Below, in pieces: positions 21,206 through 33,967 of a DNA stretch of 64,000 nucleotides. The stretch lies in assembly GCA_018417955.1 (NCBI GenBank), contig JACTVC010000005.1:1860001-1924000 (forward strand), written 5' to 3'. Origin of the DNA: Laccaria trichodermophora (taxonomy: Eukaryota > Basidiomycota > Agaricomycetes > Agaricales > Hydnangiaceae). Below the pieces are notes generated by a model that saw only the letters and a program-made list of their open reading frames with translations, did no database searches and was not told where the DNA came from. Every line of letters starts with the position of its first letter. Position 1 is the first letter of the stretch. The translations under genes were made by a program, and so were the position numbers.

Positions 21206-24200
21206 ATGCCTAACCAAACCAAAGAACGTTCATCCAAACTACTCAATTCTGATAGGCTCAAGAGGGTGATACCGAAATTCCTCTTGAAAGCCCCGACAGC
21301 AAACAGGGAAAGCGTCGAGTCGGTTCACCTCGGTGCTTCACCGGCGCTAAACTTGACGACCACATCTGCAACCATCCGCACACCCGATACTGAAATGGCT
21401 GCCACCCGTAAGATTTTTTTTTCACTTTTCTTTATTTGAGTCAATGTTGATTCTCGTCATATAAATAATGTGTCTGTTGATTGGGTCAAAGACCATTTGC
21501 ATTATTCTCAAGAGGCTGTTGAGCGCTTACAGGAGCCTGCAGGTTTGTGTTCAGCCAAAATCATGATACTTTACTGCTGATAGTGCCAATAAAGCTTCTG
21601 TCAGCTCTGGCCCTGCCAACACCCCACCCATTCCTCTTGTACCAGATGTGGCAGTGGCATCAACCAGTAAATGCTATTCTAAAATTTCAGACCTGCTCAA
21701 AGCTGACAGACTATGCAGACTTCTCAACAAATCTCCAAGTTGGCACCATGAACAATATTGAGAATGCTGTGAATGTAAGCACAGCTGGCAATCAAGGTTT
21801 GTTTATTCTGTTCAGTCTCTGTTTAGATTGTTTTCACATTTTTGCCTGTAATTTAGGTGTTCTTTTTCAAACTGTCAATCAAGGTATGTTATACATACAT
21901 CAATAGTATGTATTGAGCTCAATCACACCAATACTTGGTAGTGGTAGACTTAGGTATGAAGACAACACTTTCTACAATTAAGGATAAACAACTGGGTATG
22001 ATAAGCATCAATTCTAGGTGATCATTACAGCTGATTCAGTTTTATTTTACAGCTGAGAAGATCTGTCAATGGTTATCTCCACCTGATAGCTCTGGCAACT
22101 ATAATGCAGCATGTGAAATTTTGAAGAGTCAGACTGACACTTGCTCCTGGTTTTTGAAAGGAGATAAATTCTCCCAATGGCTGGCAAATCCAAGTTTTCT
22201 CTGGATTAAAGGGAAAAGTAAGTCATCCAGTAAATTGAGTTGAATTGGGCTGTCTTTTAACCAACTTAAAGGTGGTTGTGGTAAAACTATATTGAGGTAG
22301 GTCCTACCATGGACCATAAGAATTGAGCTGACATTTATCAGTTCTGCCATTATTAATTATCTCCTTGAAACACCAGCATCTCTTGCAACTGCTTACTTCT
22401 TTTTTGATGGGAGAGACTCACAGAAAGATCTGCAGCTGCATGATAAGCTGATTCGATCACTCATCTGGCAATTCTGTCTCAAACTGCAGGATCCTCTGCC
22501 AGAAGTTTTAGTTAATCTATATGCTCACTGTGGTGAAGGGTTCCAGATGCCATCTACTGGCTCTCTGCAGGATACTCTTGAGAAAATTCTGGATGGCTTC
22601 AGCTCAGTATTCATTGTCCTTGATGCTCTTGATGAATGCACTGAAAGAGAAAAGGTGCTCAACTGGGCTAAGAGTTTTATCTTGCAGAAGAATAAAAATC
22701 TGGGACTACATCTAATTATTACTAGCAGGCCAGAAAAGGAGATTGATGATAAATTTCAGGCCTATCCTTGCATTGATTTGGTTGAAGAATCCAAAGGTTG
22801 TGATATTGTGGCTTACCTCAACTATCAGCTTGATCAGGACTCAGACTTGCAAGAATGGGACTCAGAGACTCAAAAGGAAATCAGATCAACATTGATAAAG
22901 CAAGCAGATGGAATGTATGTTTTCTGCTACTATCTAAAAGATAAAATTCAGGGCTAAATTCAGTTTTAGGTTTCGGTGGGTTGCACTACAGCTCACTGAG
23001 CTCAAACATTGTGCAAGTAAGAATGAAGTTAAGAAGCAGCTGGCCAACCTACCTCAGGGTTTGGATGAAACATATGACCAAATCTTACTGGGAATAAAGA
23101 AACAATATAGGAATCATACCAAGATGTTTTTGTGCTGGTTGTCTTTTGCTGCTTGTCCAATGACACTGGAAGAACTTGCTGCTACTGCTACTGTAGATCT
23201 TACTGGAAAGGATGGCCCACAATATAAACCAGACAACCAATTTCAAAATGTACAGAAGGTTTTGACAATGTGCTCTAGCTTGGTTATCAAATCAAAAGGT
23301 ATGATATACAAGAGTATTAAACTAAAAATTGCACTAAACATCAAGTAGGTGCAATTAAGCTTGCACACTTTTCTATCAAAGAATATTTGTCATCACTGCA
23401 TATTCAAATGCATGTTGAAGAGCAAGTAAGAAACTTCAGCCTCAGTGAAGAGCTCTCTCACTCCATAATATCTCAAACCTGTCTGGCTTATGTGCTGCAA
23501 TTTGATACAGCTAACTCACTGAATTGGAATATCTATATATCTTCTCCACTTGCAATGTATGCAGCCAAGCACTGGATTTTCCATGTCAAGTCCAGTGGCA
23601 AAAATCAACCCTGGTCATCAACTGTTTTTTCATTGATGGCACAGCTCCTGACAACTGAAAATGCTGCCTTTTTTAATTGGGTCCGACTTTGGGATCTAGA
23701 TAAATTAGGGTTTGATAAAACATTTCTGGAAAAGAGAAGACAAGATATTGCTGGGCCTCTGTATTATGCAATTCGAGCTGGTCTGACTGAAATGATATAT
23801 TTTTTACTGGAACAGGGGGCAGATGTGAACACACAGAAAGGATACTATGGGAATGCACTGCAGGCAGCATCTCGTGAAGGTGATGAGAAAACTGTTCAGC
23901 TGTTGATAGAACAGGGAGCAAATGTGCATATTCAGGGAGGATTGTCTGGAAATGTACTTCAAGCAGCATCATTTGGAGGTTGTGAGACAATTGTAAGCCT
24001 GCTGATAGAGCATGGAGTGGATGTCAATGTATGTGGAGGAAACCTTGGAAGTGCACTCCAGGCAGCATCTCATAAAGGTCATGAGAAAATTGTTTGCTTG
24101 TTGATAGAAAAAGGGGCAAATGTGCATTTCCAGGGAGGATGTTATGGAAATGCACTTCAAGCAGCATCATATGGAGGTTATGAGACAATTGTAAGCCTGC

Positions 24201-25867
24201 TGATAGAGCATGGAGTGGATATCAATGCAGATGGGGGGGAATGTGGAAGTGCACTTGAGGCAGCATCTTATAAAGGTCATAAGAAAATTGTTCATTTGTT
24301 GATAGAAAAAGGGGCAAATGTGGATTTTCAGGGAGGATGGTATGGAAGTGCACTTCAAGCAGCATCATTTGCATGTCATAAGATAATTGTAAGCCTGCTG
24401 ATAGAGCATGGAGTGGATGTCAATGCACATGGGAAGGAATCTGGAAGTGCACTCCAGGCAGCATCACATGGAGGTAATAAGGAAATTGTTCAGCTGCTGA
24501 TAGAAAAGGGAGCAAATGTGCATTTCCAGGGAGGATCATATGGAAATGCACTTCAAGTAGCATCAGTAGCAGGTCAGAAGACAATTGTAAGCCTGCTGAT
24601 AGAGTATGGAGTGGATGTTAATGCACATGGGGGGGAATTTGGAAGTGCACTGCAGGCAGCATCTCATTCAGGTCATGAGAAAATTGTTCAGCTGCTCATA
24701 GAGAGGGGGGCAAATGTGCATTTCCAGGGAGGATTATATGGAAATGCACTTCAAGCAGCATCAAGTAGAGGTCATGAGACAATTGTAAGCCTGCTGGTAG
24801 AGCATGGAGTGGATGTCAATGCATATGGAGGGAGGTTTGGTAGTGCACTCCAGGCAGCATGTCATGGGGGTTATGAGAGAATTGTTCAGCTGTTGATAGA
24901 AAAGGGGGCAAATGTCCATTTCCAGGGAGTATCAAATGAAAACAAACTTGAGGGAGAATTTGGATGTGCACTCCAGGCAGCATCCTATAGAGGTAATAAA
25001 AAAATTGTTCAGTTGCTTATAGAAAAGGGGGCAAATGTGCATTTTCAGGGAGGACCATATGGAAACGCACTTCAAGCTGCATCATTCCAAGGTCATGAGG
25101 TAATTATAAGCCTGCTGGTAGAGCATGGAGTGGATGTCAATGCATATGGAGGGAGGTTTGGGAGTGCACTGCAGGCAGCATGTCATAGAGGTCATGAGAG
25201 AATTGTTCAGCTGTTGATAGAAAAGGGGGCAAATGTCCATTTTCAGGGAGGATTATTTGGAAATGCACTTCAAGCAGCATCATTTATAGGTTGTAAGACA
25301 ATTGTAAGCCTGCTTATAGAGCATGGAGTGGATGTCAATGCATATGGAGGGAGGTTTGGAAGTGCACTACAGGCAGCATCTTATACCGGTGATGAGACAA
25401 TTGTAAACCTGCTTATAGAGCATGGAGTGGATGTTAATGCATATGGAGGGAGGTTTGGAAGTGCACTCCAGGCAGCATCTTATACAGGTGATGAGAAAAT
25501 TGTTCAGCTGTTGATAGAACAGGGGGCAAATGTGCATATTCAGGGAGGATATCATGGAAATGCACTTCAAGCAGCATCATATGGAGGTTATGAGACAATT
25601 GTAAGCCTGCTGATAGAGCATGGAGTGGATGTCAATGCAGATGAGGGGGAATGTGGAAGTGCACTTGAGGTGGCATCTTATGGAGGCCATAAGAAAATTG
25701 TTCAGTTGTTGATAGAAAAGGGGGCAAATGTGGATTTTAAGGGAGGGTGTTATGGAAGTGCACTTCAAGCAGCATCAAGTAGGGGTCATGAGACAATTGT
25801 AAGCCTGCTGGTACAACATGTGGTGAATGTTAATGTACACAAAGCAGAATTTGGAAGTGCACTCTAA
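21206..25867 (+). CDS. NACHT-ankyrin NLR-like receptor
   Basis: Fungal NLR-like STAND NTPase, a class linked to allorecognition and defence. ATG 21206; exons 21206-21407 and 21441-21542 are well phased. The part to 22052 has several tiny exons whose limits are uncertain. From 22053: WLSPPD...CSWFLKG...FSQWL (the usual pre-NACHT block), Walker A GKGGCGKT (split by introns near 22218-22350), Walker B FIVLDALDEC, LHLIITSRPE sensor, and a winged-helix-like LACPMTLEEL region. From about 23770 come some 21 ankyrin repeats of 33 aa, nearly all with ALQAAS and IVxLLIE. Repeats alternate between an EKGANVHFQGG type and an EHGVDVNAYGG type, giving a 198-bp higher-order unit. The frame stops at TAA 25865-25867 inside a repeat; a degenerate repeat continues in the same frame to 25933, so the C-terminus is truncated. 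Base use is AT-rich compared with FAN1. Confidence 0.88.
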
Positions 25868-26067
25868 GCAGAAATATGGGAACATCATGAGAAATCTTTT
25901 CAGCTGCTAATAGATGAGAAGGTAAATAGTTAGAATTAGTTGAAGCAGAAGTAGAAAAAAGCAAGTGAAAGTGGTCATTACTGAGTGGAAGTGGAGCCAC
26001 CTTCTTGGAAGTTAAGCTACCTTCACTTTCTTTTGAGCATATGTATGCTCCCAGTCCTGCCCCATTT
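25868..26067. other. Degenerate ankyrin repeat and Gypsy insertion flank
   Basis: 25868-25933 continues the ankyrin frame past the stop (EKSFQLLIDEKV), then ends at TAG. The last five bases, CATTT (26063-26067), are the 5' target-site copy of the Gypsy element. Confidence 0.6.
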
Positions 26068-26438
26068 TGTAATGGCGGACAGACGTCCTAGTACGATTAC
26101 ATGATATGGGACCATCGTTTACCTTTGTTTATCTCTTGTTGTATATAGTTGAGCTACGTTTTCTTGGAATTACTCACTTGATAACCACACTATATACGCA
26201 TGTGGATTGGGTCACGGATACGTCTTACGGCTGGGCAGCCTAATGCCTCCCCTCCGGGATACCAGAGCCCGACGTCGGGTGACAACGTCCCCTTTCCTGG
26301 GTCACTGGAAACTCCTCGCGTGAAGTCGTGCCACGCCTTCACGCCCTGTTCCCTCTCTCGCGTACCTCTCATATTCTCCGCTGCCATCAAGCGCGCGCGA
26401 CAACATCGAGAAGCCACGGACGATAACCCGGTTTCACA
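26068..26438 (+). repeat. 5' LTR of the Gypsy element
   Basis: Starts TGTAATGG and ends GGTTTCACA (TG...CA). Equal in length to the 3' LTR, with six differences, all C/T or G/A transitions at CpG positions. AT-rich TTGTATATAGTT near 26140 may serve the element's promoter. Confidence 0.93.
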
Positions 26439-26586
26439 ATGGTGGGGGCACCGCGGACTTCATCAAGATGAAGTCCGCAAGTGCCTAGGCACGGAGAAAC
26501 CTCAAACGGTAAGCCCTTCTGACAGGATCTGTCAACTAACTATTATATCCAGCCTACCTACAACAACAAACACCTTAGACCCCTCG
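26439..26586 (+). promoter_or_regulatory. Primer-binding site and leader of the Gypsy element
   Basis: Directly after the LTR comes AATGGTGGGGGCACCG. A TGG start two bases past the LTR is the usual beginning of a tRNA-complementary primer site; I cannot name the tRNA. The leader holds an intron-like GTAAGCCC...ATATCCAG (about 26508-26552). The frame used by gag is open back into the LTR, but the first ATG after the LTR in that frame is 26587. Confidence 0.5.
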
Positions 26587-27487
26587 ATGGACGATGAGGT
26601 CTTATCAGGAGCTACTCGGCCCTCGATAGCGCAATCACTCGCTGCTCACGGAAGCCCTCTGCCTGAGGACCCGTTATATTCAACTCCAACACTCATCACC
26701 CCTGTCACTGTGGAAGATGAAGAAGTCCATCATGAATCCTCTCGGCTCTCGATAGCTCCATCGCCCACCACCTTCGAGGCTTCCTCGCTTAAACCTGTGT
26801 CAGTGCGAACTCTCGCTGCTCTCGAAGGCTACAAATTGACAAGGAAGCCTAAGTCTCTCCCATTCGAATTGAGTTATGCCCGCTGCTGTTGCGCGAGCCC
26901 TCTCCCTATTCGGGACCCTGATAGCGTCGGTTCCCTGACCCCCTCAGCCCTAATGATGGTAACTCCAGGGCTACCTGTACCCTGTCTACGCCCGGACCAT
27001 CAATCACCTCCTCATAAGCCAGGAGGCTGCCAGCGAATCGACCACTCACTCTACTCTATGAGCTTATCGATCCCCTCCGCTGGAGAGGACCTCGCCAAAA
27101 CCAAACCCCGTAACACCAACAACTCGGCTAGTCGAGACCTCGTCACCCCCTTGACCACTAGGAAGAAGGGAAAGGGCGTATCTATGACGGAGGAACCAGA
27201 CGCCGATGCGATATCCCCTACGCATCGCAGTCCAATGCCCTCCTCGGGACCAGTTCTCACTGGACCCCACACCCCGGACAACTCAACAAAAGAAGGACCC
27301 TCTGCGAACCCCGCTGCTTCATCAAGCGCGAGTCGATTACCGACGATCAACAAGTCTGCCTCTATTCCTCCCGCTGCTCCCAAGAGCGCGATCAATACTC
27401 AGCAGAATGTCCAAAACAAAGGGATACGTAGACCTTCGAACACTGGCGCGAGTCGATCCGCTGCCTCGGTACAGGAGGGCCCCGCTC
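26587..27487 (+). CDS. Gypsy gag-pol, segment 1 (N-terminal gag)
   Basis: Starts MDDEVLSGATRPS and runs 300 codons plus one base to the insertion at 27488. Ser/Pro/Thr-rich and low in recognisable structure, consistent with a long disordered N-terminal extension of gag. It joins segment 2 across the C element: codon C|AG is completed exactly when the insertion and one target copy are removed. Confidence 0.75.
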
Positions 27488-28289
27488 CATTAGTAGGTAC
27501 CATTTACATCAATGAAATGTGGCAGTTGCCGTGAGGCATCTTGATCAGCTACCGTGAATGAAATGAAATGATTTCATTTCATTCACGGCACTTATTTCAT
27601 TTCTTTAGAAAAGGTGTGTTTCATTCATTTGCGACAATTTTTTCATTTTTTGTTTCATTCTTTTCCAGGGAAAATGAAACACCTTTTGCCTCATTCTGTT
27701 TCATTCTCACTTCTGTTTCATTCCTGCCAGAAAGAATAAGTTTGACTCTGCTTCATTCATTCCTGACAATTATTTCATTCTTTGTTTCATTCTTGCCAGA
27801 GGATTGAATATTTCATTCATTTTCAATTATTATTTCATTCTTTCTGGACAGTTATTTCAATGATATAGTACATGTACAAATAAGGAAATAATATACAAAT
27901 GATGCCTGATATGGGTTGTGCCCTTCTGCAGTGGGCTGAGGGGCCATATGGGGGTATTTTTGGATTTGAGGCAGATATATGCAAAGAGCTAGCAGTGGTG
28001 TTGCCAAATAGGACACTTACATTTTGTTCCCATCAATTACATAATCACCTCTCATCTCACAATGGAATGAAACACATGCCCCAAAATGAATGAAACAAAA
28101 ATGAGGCAGCTCAATGACATGGATGAAGTCAAAATGAAAGAAATTCCAGTTCGTCGCAAGCAGTTCTATTTTGTTGCCATGGACAGGAATGAAACAGGAA
28201 TGAAAAACTGTTTCATTCCAACGTGGTAGCTGATCAAGATGGCCTGCAGTAACTGCCACGTTTACATGATGTAAATGGTAGCTACCAGT
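27488..28289 (+). mobile_element. Element C: 802-bp TIR element, 8-bp TSD
   Basis: Flanked by CCCCGCTC (27480-27487 and 28290-28297). The ends are inverted repeats around GGTA(GCT)ACCATTTACATC and share TTGATCAGCTACC with element D at 39269. The interior is a field of TTTCATTC/GAATGAAA repeats with GGCAA spacers and has no credible gene. It is a non-autonomous member of the family to which D belongs. The 8-bp duplication fits hAT-like or KDZ-like integration; the transposase is not in this window. Confidence 0.85.
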
Positions 28290-28297
28290 CCCCGCTC

Positions 28298-29977
28298 AGC
28301 ACGATCCCGTCTTCGTCAAGGATCTATTGAATCTACGAGACGCCATGCAATGCTCCATCAAGGACAGCAGAGCTCAGTCCTCCACATCCAGTCAGACGGA
28401 AGAAGGGGAGACTGAGACCACGCCTACGGATCGTGGAAATGCGTCCAAGTTCAATACAGTCTTCTGGGACATCGAACCATACAAGGACTTACCAATCTGG
28501 GTGGAACCCGTCACGCTCTCTGCTGCTCGTATGTTCGGAGCTTTCGACTCCGCCAAAGACGAGGATGTCCTTGTCCCTTTGGGGGCTATTGATGGAGTTC
28601 TGCCAGGACGAACGGGGTACGAATGTGAGCAACTGAGGTGTGCCATCGAGCTGGTATACAAAACGCCCAGAGATTGTCGATGGGACGACCTAGGGGCGGC
28701 TGTACGAAAATTCGCCGGTTACGAGATCGGTAAGAAGGATCTCGTAAGATACACGGGAACCGAAATCGTCTACGGAGTAGAACGCTCCCTGCTGCTGGAA
28801 GCTTCGCAAGTCGTAGTGACCGTGGATCAGGTACTGCAAGTCCTAGCCGGCTTCTTTCATAAACGAGAACGTGATCGATTCACACTCGACTATGGTTTTC
28901 TTTTCCTACGATTGCTCGCTTCCTACACGAGCCGGACTGAAATACTGGCCACCTATCGCGTCCTGCAACATCGGACGACCGTAGCGGCCAAGCATCTTGC
29001 GCAAGAACTCAACGCTCTTACACGGTTATATGGATCTGAGGATCAAATGTCAGTCAGTTCTTATGAGTCTACTAGAGGGTCACTGCGATCTATTTTCGGT
29101 AATGGGTCTGCCAGGAGTAAAGTCGGACAGTTACTAGCAAGACCTGAATACTACGAAAAGTTACCAAAGGACCTGACTGAGATTGCTGCATATCTGCGCA
29201 ATCGAGCCTACAAGGACGGTCCCCTCCCCAGGGAAATTACTATACATCGCCCTCATGGATTTCAAGGACCTTCTAGGCTGGGAACTACCACTTCCGAGAA
29301 CTCCTCCGTGACCCCGACTACCAGTCAAGCCGCTGCGCGTAATCCTGCTGCAACTGAAGGCCTGAATGTTCGGTTCGCTTCAGATACACCAGTCCCTGGA
29401 TCCATTTCGGTTCTGTTGTCTAAAAAGCACCCGGTATCTAGATTGCCAGGCATTGGAACGATAGGGGTTTCTGCTGTAGGCACCTCATCGGTCAAGACAG
29501 GAACTTCGAATAACGGCCCCACGACGGTAGCCTCGAGTAGTAATCATAATCCAGTTCGAGCACTTGCTGCGTTCAGTTCGCGCATACCCAGTCCTAAGTC
29601 GTGGACCAGTTATACATTTCGGTCTCGAAATACTCAGCCTGAAACTAGATTGGGTCAGCCTTCTAACGGGAATGAAGAGCCCAACCCCAGAAGTAATCCC
29701 TTGCCTAATCGACAAGATCCTCCGTCCGGAGGATCCTCTTCCTCTGGTAATAGTGGAAATGCTGGAGGGGGCGGCAACCCCAACAGACCCAGTGGACCGA
29801 ATCCACCGGCTTCTTGGTATGCTCCTCCGCGAGACAACGGCGGAGGTGGAGGTAACGGAGGTGGCGGTGGAGGAGGAGGTGGAGGAGGCGGCGGAGGTGG
29901 GAACAACGGTGACCCTGGCTCGCTAGACCCCAATATTCCTCCTTGGTGGCAAATCCCCGAAGAATGGCAGCTGAACC
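28298..29977 (+). CDS. Gypsy gag-pol, segment 2 (gag, poly-Gly)
   Basis: Continues gag through a helical region (SIKDSRAQ to LPREITIHRP), then a Ser/Pro-rich linker and a long glycine run (about gag-pol residues 815-840, bases 29836-29906), and ends WWQIPEEWQLN at the insertion of element A. The Gly run is a GGA/GGC/GGT repeat and its length may vary between copies. Confidence 0.75.
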
Positions 29978-30243
29978 GAGGTCTTTATTGTCCCCCACTG
30001 ATTCCTGCAGGATTCCTGAGGATTCCTGAGGATTCCTGAGGATTACCAGGACTCTATATTGGCTGATGTGCCAGCCAATTTTTTGAGTCCTGTGGGGGTC
30101 TATTCCTGAGGACTGAAGACAGTCCTGAGGATTTTCGGACAGGACTAGTCCCAGGAATGATTCATTTGATGAGTCACATGACCCATGAGCATGTGCTGGG
30201 ATACATCATGTGATGTGATGCATCCCATGCACATGTTTGTTGA

Positions 30244-31340
30244 TCATATGTGACACGTCACGTCACCTCTCTCTTCCACAACCACAACCACAATCACCAC
30301 GACCGCCACGCAACAACGCACGACCACCACGACGCCATCGGTAACAACGACGACAACGACGAAATCGACAACGACAACGACAACGACGCTCGTCGACGGC
30401 CAACAACGACCACAGCACAACACGACACATCGACAACGAAGCGGCAACGCCACGTCACCAACCGAACGAGCCCAGGGAAGGTCCAGGCGACGCGACGATG
30501 CGTCGCCTGGTTGTTTTCGGGGTATGGAGGTGAGTAACGAATCCCATTACCCCCCCCACAGCTTACTTTACAGGTACCACGCCGCGCTGGTACCCACGAA
30601 CGACAAACGAGACCCATCAACGACACCAGCCCCCCACCCTCCAACGACGACAACGCCCACAAACGACGCCCACCGCCCACAAACGACGCCCACGCCCACA
30701 ACGAGCACGCACCGCCCATGAACGAGCGCCCAGCGCCCATGAAGAAAACTCGGCGCATACAACGACGAATGGTGAGCTCCCCCCCCCACATTGCACCCTC
30801 GTTCTGACCCACCGAGGATGACAGCGCCCATCGACAGTGCACACCGCCCACCACGAACATCACCACACCCCCCAACAACGTTTAGCGCCCCCAAAAACGA
30901 ACCAACGCACACGAACGGGGGCCGCCGCCTGTGCAAAACAGCTCACACACCCCCCAGCATCTACCCACCACCCTCCGAGGACGTCGACGCCCATTGACAA
31001 CGCACACCGCACACCACGAATATCACCACACCCCCCAACATCGTTTAGCGCCCCCAAAAAACGAACCAACGCACACGAACGGGGACCGCCGCCTGTGCAA
31101 AACAGCTCACACACCCCCCAGCATCTACCCACCACCCTCCGAGGACAACGACGCCCATCGACAACGCACACCGCCCATCGACAATGCACGCCGCCCATCG
31201 ACAATGCACGCCGCCCACCGAAAAATGACCCAGCACCCACGAACGACGACGACCGCCTGCAAACGAAAAGCCCCACACACAACACCAATGGCCCCGCCCA
31301 TGAATATCCACTCGCCGCCCAGGCATGGCCCTCACTGCCC
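30244..31340. repeat. CGACAACGAC/CCCAC-rich simple and tandem repeats
   Basis: Imperfect ACGACG and CACCAC runs produce long spurious frames on both strands. Inside is a tandem duplication of about 164 bp (starts 30841, 31004, third partial copy from 31168) and then short CGCCCATCGACAATGCACGC repeats. Similar sequence fills the same sector of elements B, F and H. Confidence 0.8.
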
Positions 31341-31498
31341 ACGTAAATTATTTTTTTGTAATTTATTGTAGTATAATAAAATTTATCATGCCCTTTGTAT
31401 GGTACCTTATATGTCTGACATGACACGTCGTGTGGGAGAGTTGTTCATTCTTCCTTCCCACCACATTCCCCCTCCCATTCTTGCTTCCCCTCTTCACC

Positions 31499-33903
31499 AT
31501 GTCAGCTCCAACCTCCCAGCCACGTCGCTCTGCACGAAGGACCACCACCACAGCTCCTGATCATGAATCTGAGCCAGATAGCGCACCATCACCTGTCAAG
31601 TCACCCAAACCCAAGAAAGGTCGGAAACGATTCCAATCCAATGCAGATGAGGGGGCAAGCAAGCGAAAAAAGAAGGACGACAACGACAACGACACCAACA
31701 CTGACAACGAAGCCATTGACAACACCACTGGTGGTGATGACATGTCTGGGGAGCTGGGCAGAGCAGCACAAGGGAGAGGGCGAGGTGGAAAGGCTAAGGC
31801 TGCTCCATCACGAGGAAAAGGTGGAAAGAGGGGAGGAAAGGGGAAAACCAGGTACGTCATTACTATTAGGTGCCTTCTGCCCATTGGCATGTCCCTTGCT
31901 GACTCTCCTCATTATTCCCCCTCTATTTCATAGGAAAACTCATGCTGAACGTGCAGTAGAGGATGATGCTGAGGATGCCAAAGGGATTCCAAAGAAGCTG
32001 ACACCGTGAGTTCTTTCTCTGCTTGGCTCTTGATGAAACTTATACCTTCATCACAGTGTTGAGAAGAAATTGGAGGAGGAGGGGACTACTGTTGCACCTC
32101 CAGAGCGTCACGCTCGGTCCCTTACCTCCTCCTACCTTCCTCCAGCTCCATCTATCTCAAGCAGTCGTGTGCGACAAGAGCGTGAGCCTATCACCAAAGG
32201 AAAGTCAGGCATGAGCAAGGACAGTGAAGACTTCAGTGACCAGAGAAATAGCAGCAGTGATAATGAAGAAAGTTCGTCCCCCCCTCCTGTTCAGTGACCA
32301 CAGTAATAGTAACAGTGACAATGTAGAAAGTTCATCCCCCTCTCCTGATTACTCCACCATCAAGATAGGTCCACCAGTAGGTCGTCGCCGTACTATGCCT
32401 ACCAAGTCCATTGTGCCTCAGAGACAAGTGGATACCGACATTCCTATGGCTTCACCTGATCAAGAGAGGGTGACATCCACCACTCAGCTTGAGAAAGCAA
32501 AGCCAAAGATCAAAGGTTGGTCATTATATATATTCATATATTTATTGTACTATCATAAACTTCTTAGCTCTGGATCTGGCACACTTCTCTCCTCCTCCTC
32601 CTGAAGGGTCGTCCCGCTCCTATGGTGGGATTATTAGAGGTCGAGCTGCAGGCAATATTTACAACTTTGGTAAATATTTTAATTTTGACTTCGAAATTGA
32701 TAGATGACATTCATGACTCAGGAGATACTCTGGCCTCTGCTCCTGAGGCAGATTCTATCATACCTGATGGCCGCATTGTCCTGTCTATTGTTGATCGACC
32801 ACCTCGCAGTCTGACCATTGGTGAAACAGATTCAGTCATCAAAATTCCAACTCCTTGCTACCCTACAATGGGACCTCTTTTGAAGCACATGAGTCGTTCA
32901 TATTCACCAGTTGAAAGTAAGATTTACATTTGCTCTTAGCTAACTATCTATTAAGTCATTAAATCTAGAGCAAAATAAACAACTCTATGTTTTTGACAAG
33001 CAGGAATGGATTATGCTTGGTCGTTATCAGGTAGCAGTTGAAGACAATACTGATAGCTACTGGAAACAAGAAGAAAATGAGATGTTGATGAAGATTCTCA
33101 TTGTAAGTTCAAGTAATTCTATAATTAGAGTAATATTGACATCACTTCAGGAAAATGATCCTGCTGATGTTCCTCCTCCTTCACCTCTTGTAGCATCTGC
33201 TATTCCTCCATATTTTCACTCCCGATCTCTTTCTGGTTCCCGTTCTGCACCTGCATCACGTTCTGTATCTGCCTCACGCTCTGTCTCAGTTCCTACTTGG
33301 TCTCCCGCCATCTCAGTTTCCCGTTCACCCTCTGTTGCTTCTTCTGCCAGTGTAGCAACTGGAGGCCCAGCCTATAAGAAGTTTTCTAAAGAAGATATAG
33401 ATAGTCTTCTTCAGTATCTGGGGATAGATATACAACTTCCCCTAGCTTCGTCTTGTCTCCAGGGCTGCTATCAGAAGCATTGTGCTATCGTCAATGCTAC
33501 TGATAAATTATTGAAACTGGGTCGAGATTCTGTGTGGCTTGCCTTGGAGGAGAAACAATGGGTTCCATCTCTCAAAGACTTTATTGAGATATTTGTAGCA
33601 AAGACACAGTACTATGGGACTTGGAAGAAAGCATTTGATGATGCTGTTAGATTTCCTGTGATGCAGGACTGGCTGGCTCTGGAGGATGATCGAAAGTCAG
33701 ATAGGGCTGTCTGGGGTGAAGAGAAAGGGTCATATAGCTTTGAGGACTTGAAGGTTTATATTCAGAACAAGAAACGGGAAAGGGAGATAGCTGAAAGGGC
33801 AGCTGCATTACAGGCATCAGGATCACGTGCAGAGAGTAGGGAGTCATCTGATAGGAAAGGCAAGAAGAAGAGCAAGAGGTCCAAGAAAGATAGCTCAGAG
33901 TAA
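31499..33903 (+). CDS. KDZ element ORF1, basic Ser-rich multi-exon protein
   Basis: ATG 31499. Exons 31499-31851, 31934-32005 and 32057 onward are well phased and give a histone-tail-like start (PRRSARR, KKGRKR, GRGRGGKAK). Further 3' are an SRS-like SASRSVSASRSVS segment and a helical WLALEDDRKSDRAVWGEEKG domain ending in KKKSKRSKKDSSE. Near 32236-32340 a tandem FSDxxNSxSDNxESSSP repeat is thrown out of frame: a run of seven C (32278-32284) leads to TGA 32296-32298, while one C fewer would keep the frame open. Exon limits between 32500 and 33140 are uncertain. Function unknown; probably a transposition accessory or N-terminal part of the transposase. The last codons overlap a GTAAGT donor whose acceptor (33964) would fuse it in frame to the next ORF. 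Confidence 0.6.
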
Positions 33904-33967
33904 GTATGGGTATTGTTCTCTCTCCTTCATTGATTGCAATTGTAACTGTTACTTGTATTATAGTTCT

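Noticed and set aside
30250..31371. Long His/Thr/Arg-rich frames on both strands
   Set aside because: Product of ACGACG/CCACCA simple repeats; similar frames appear in every ACGACG block of the element family.
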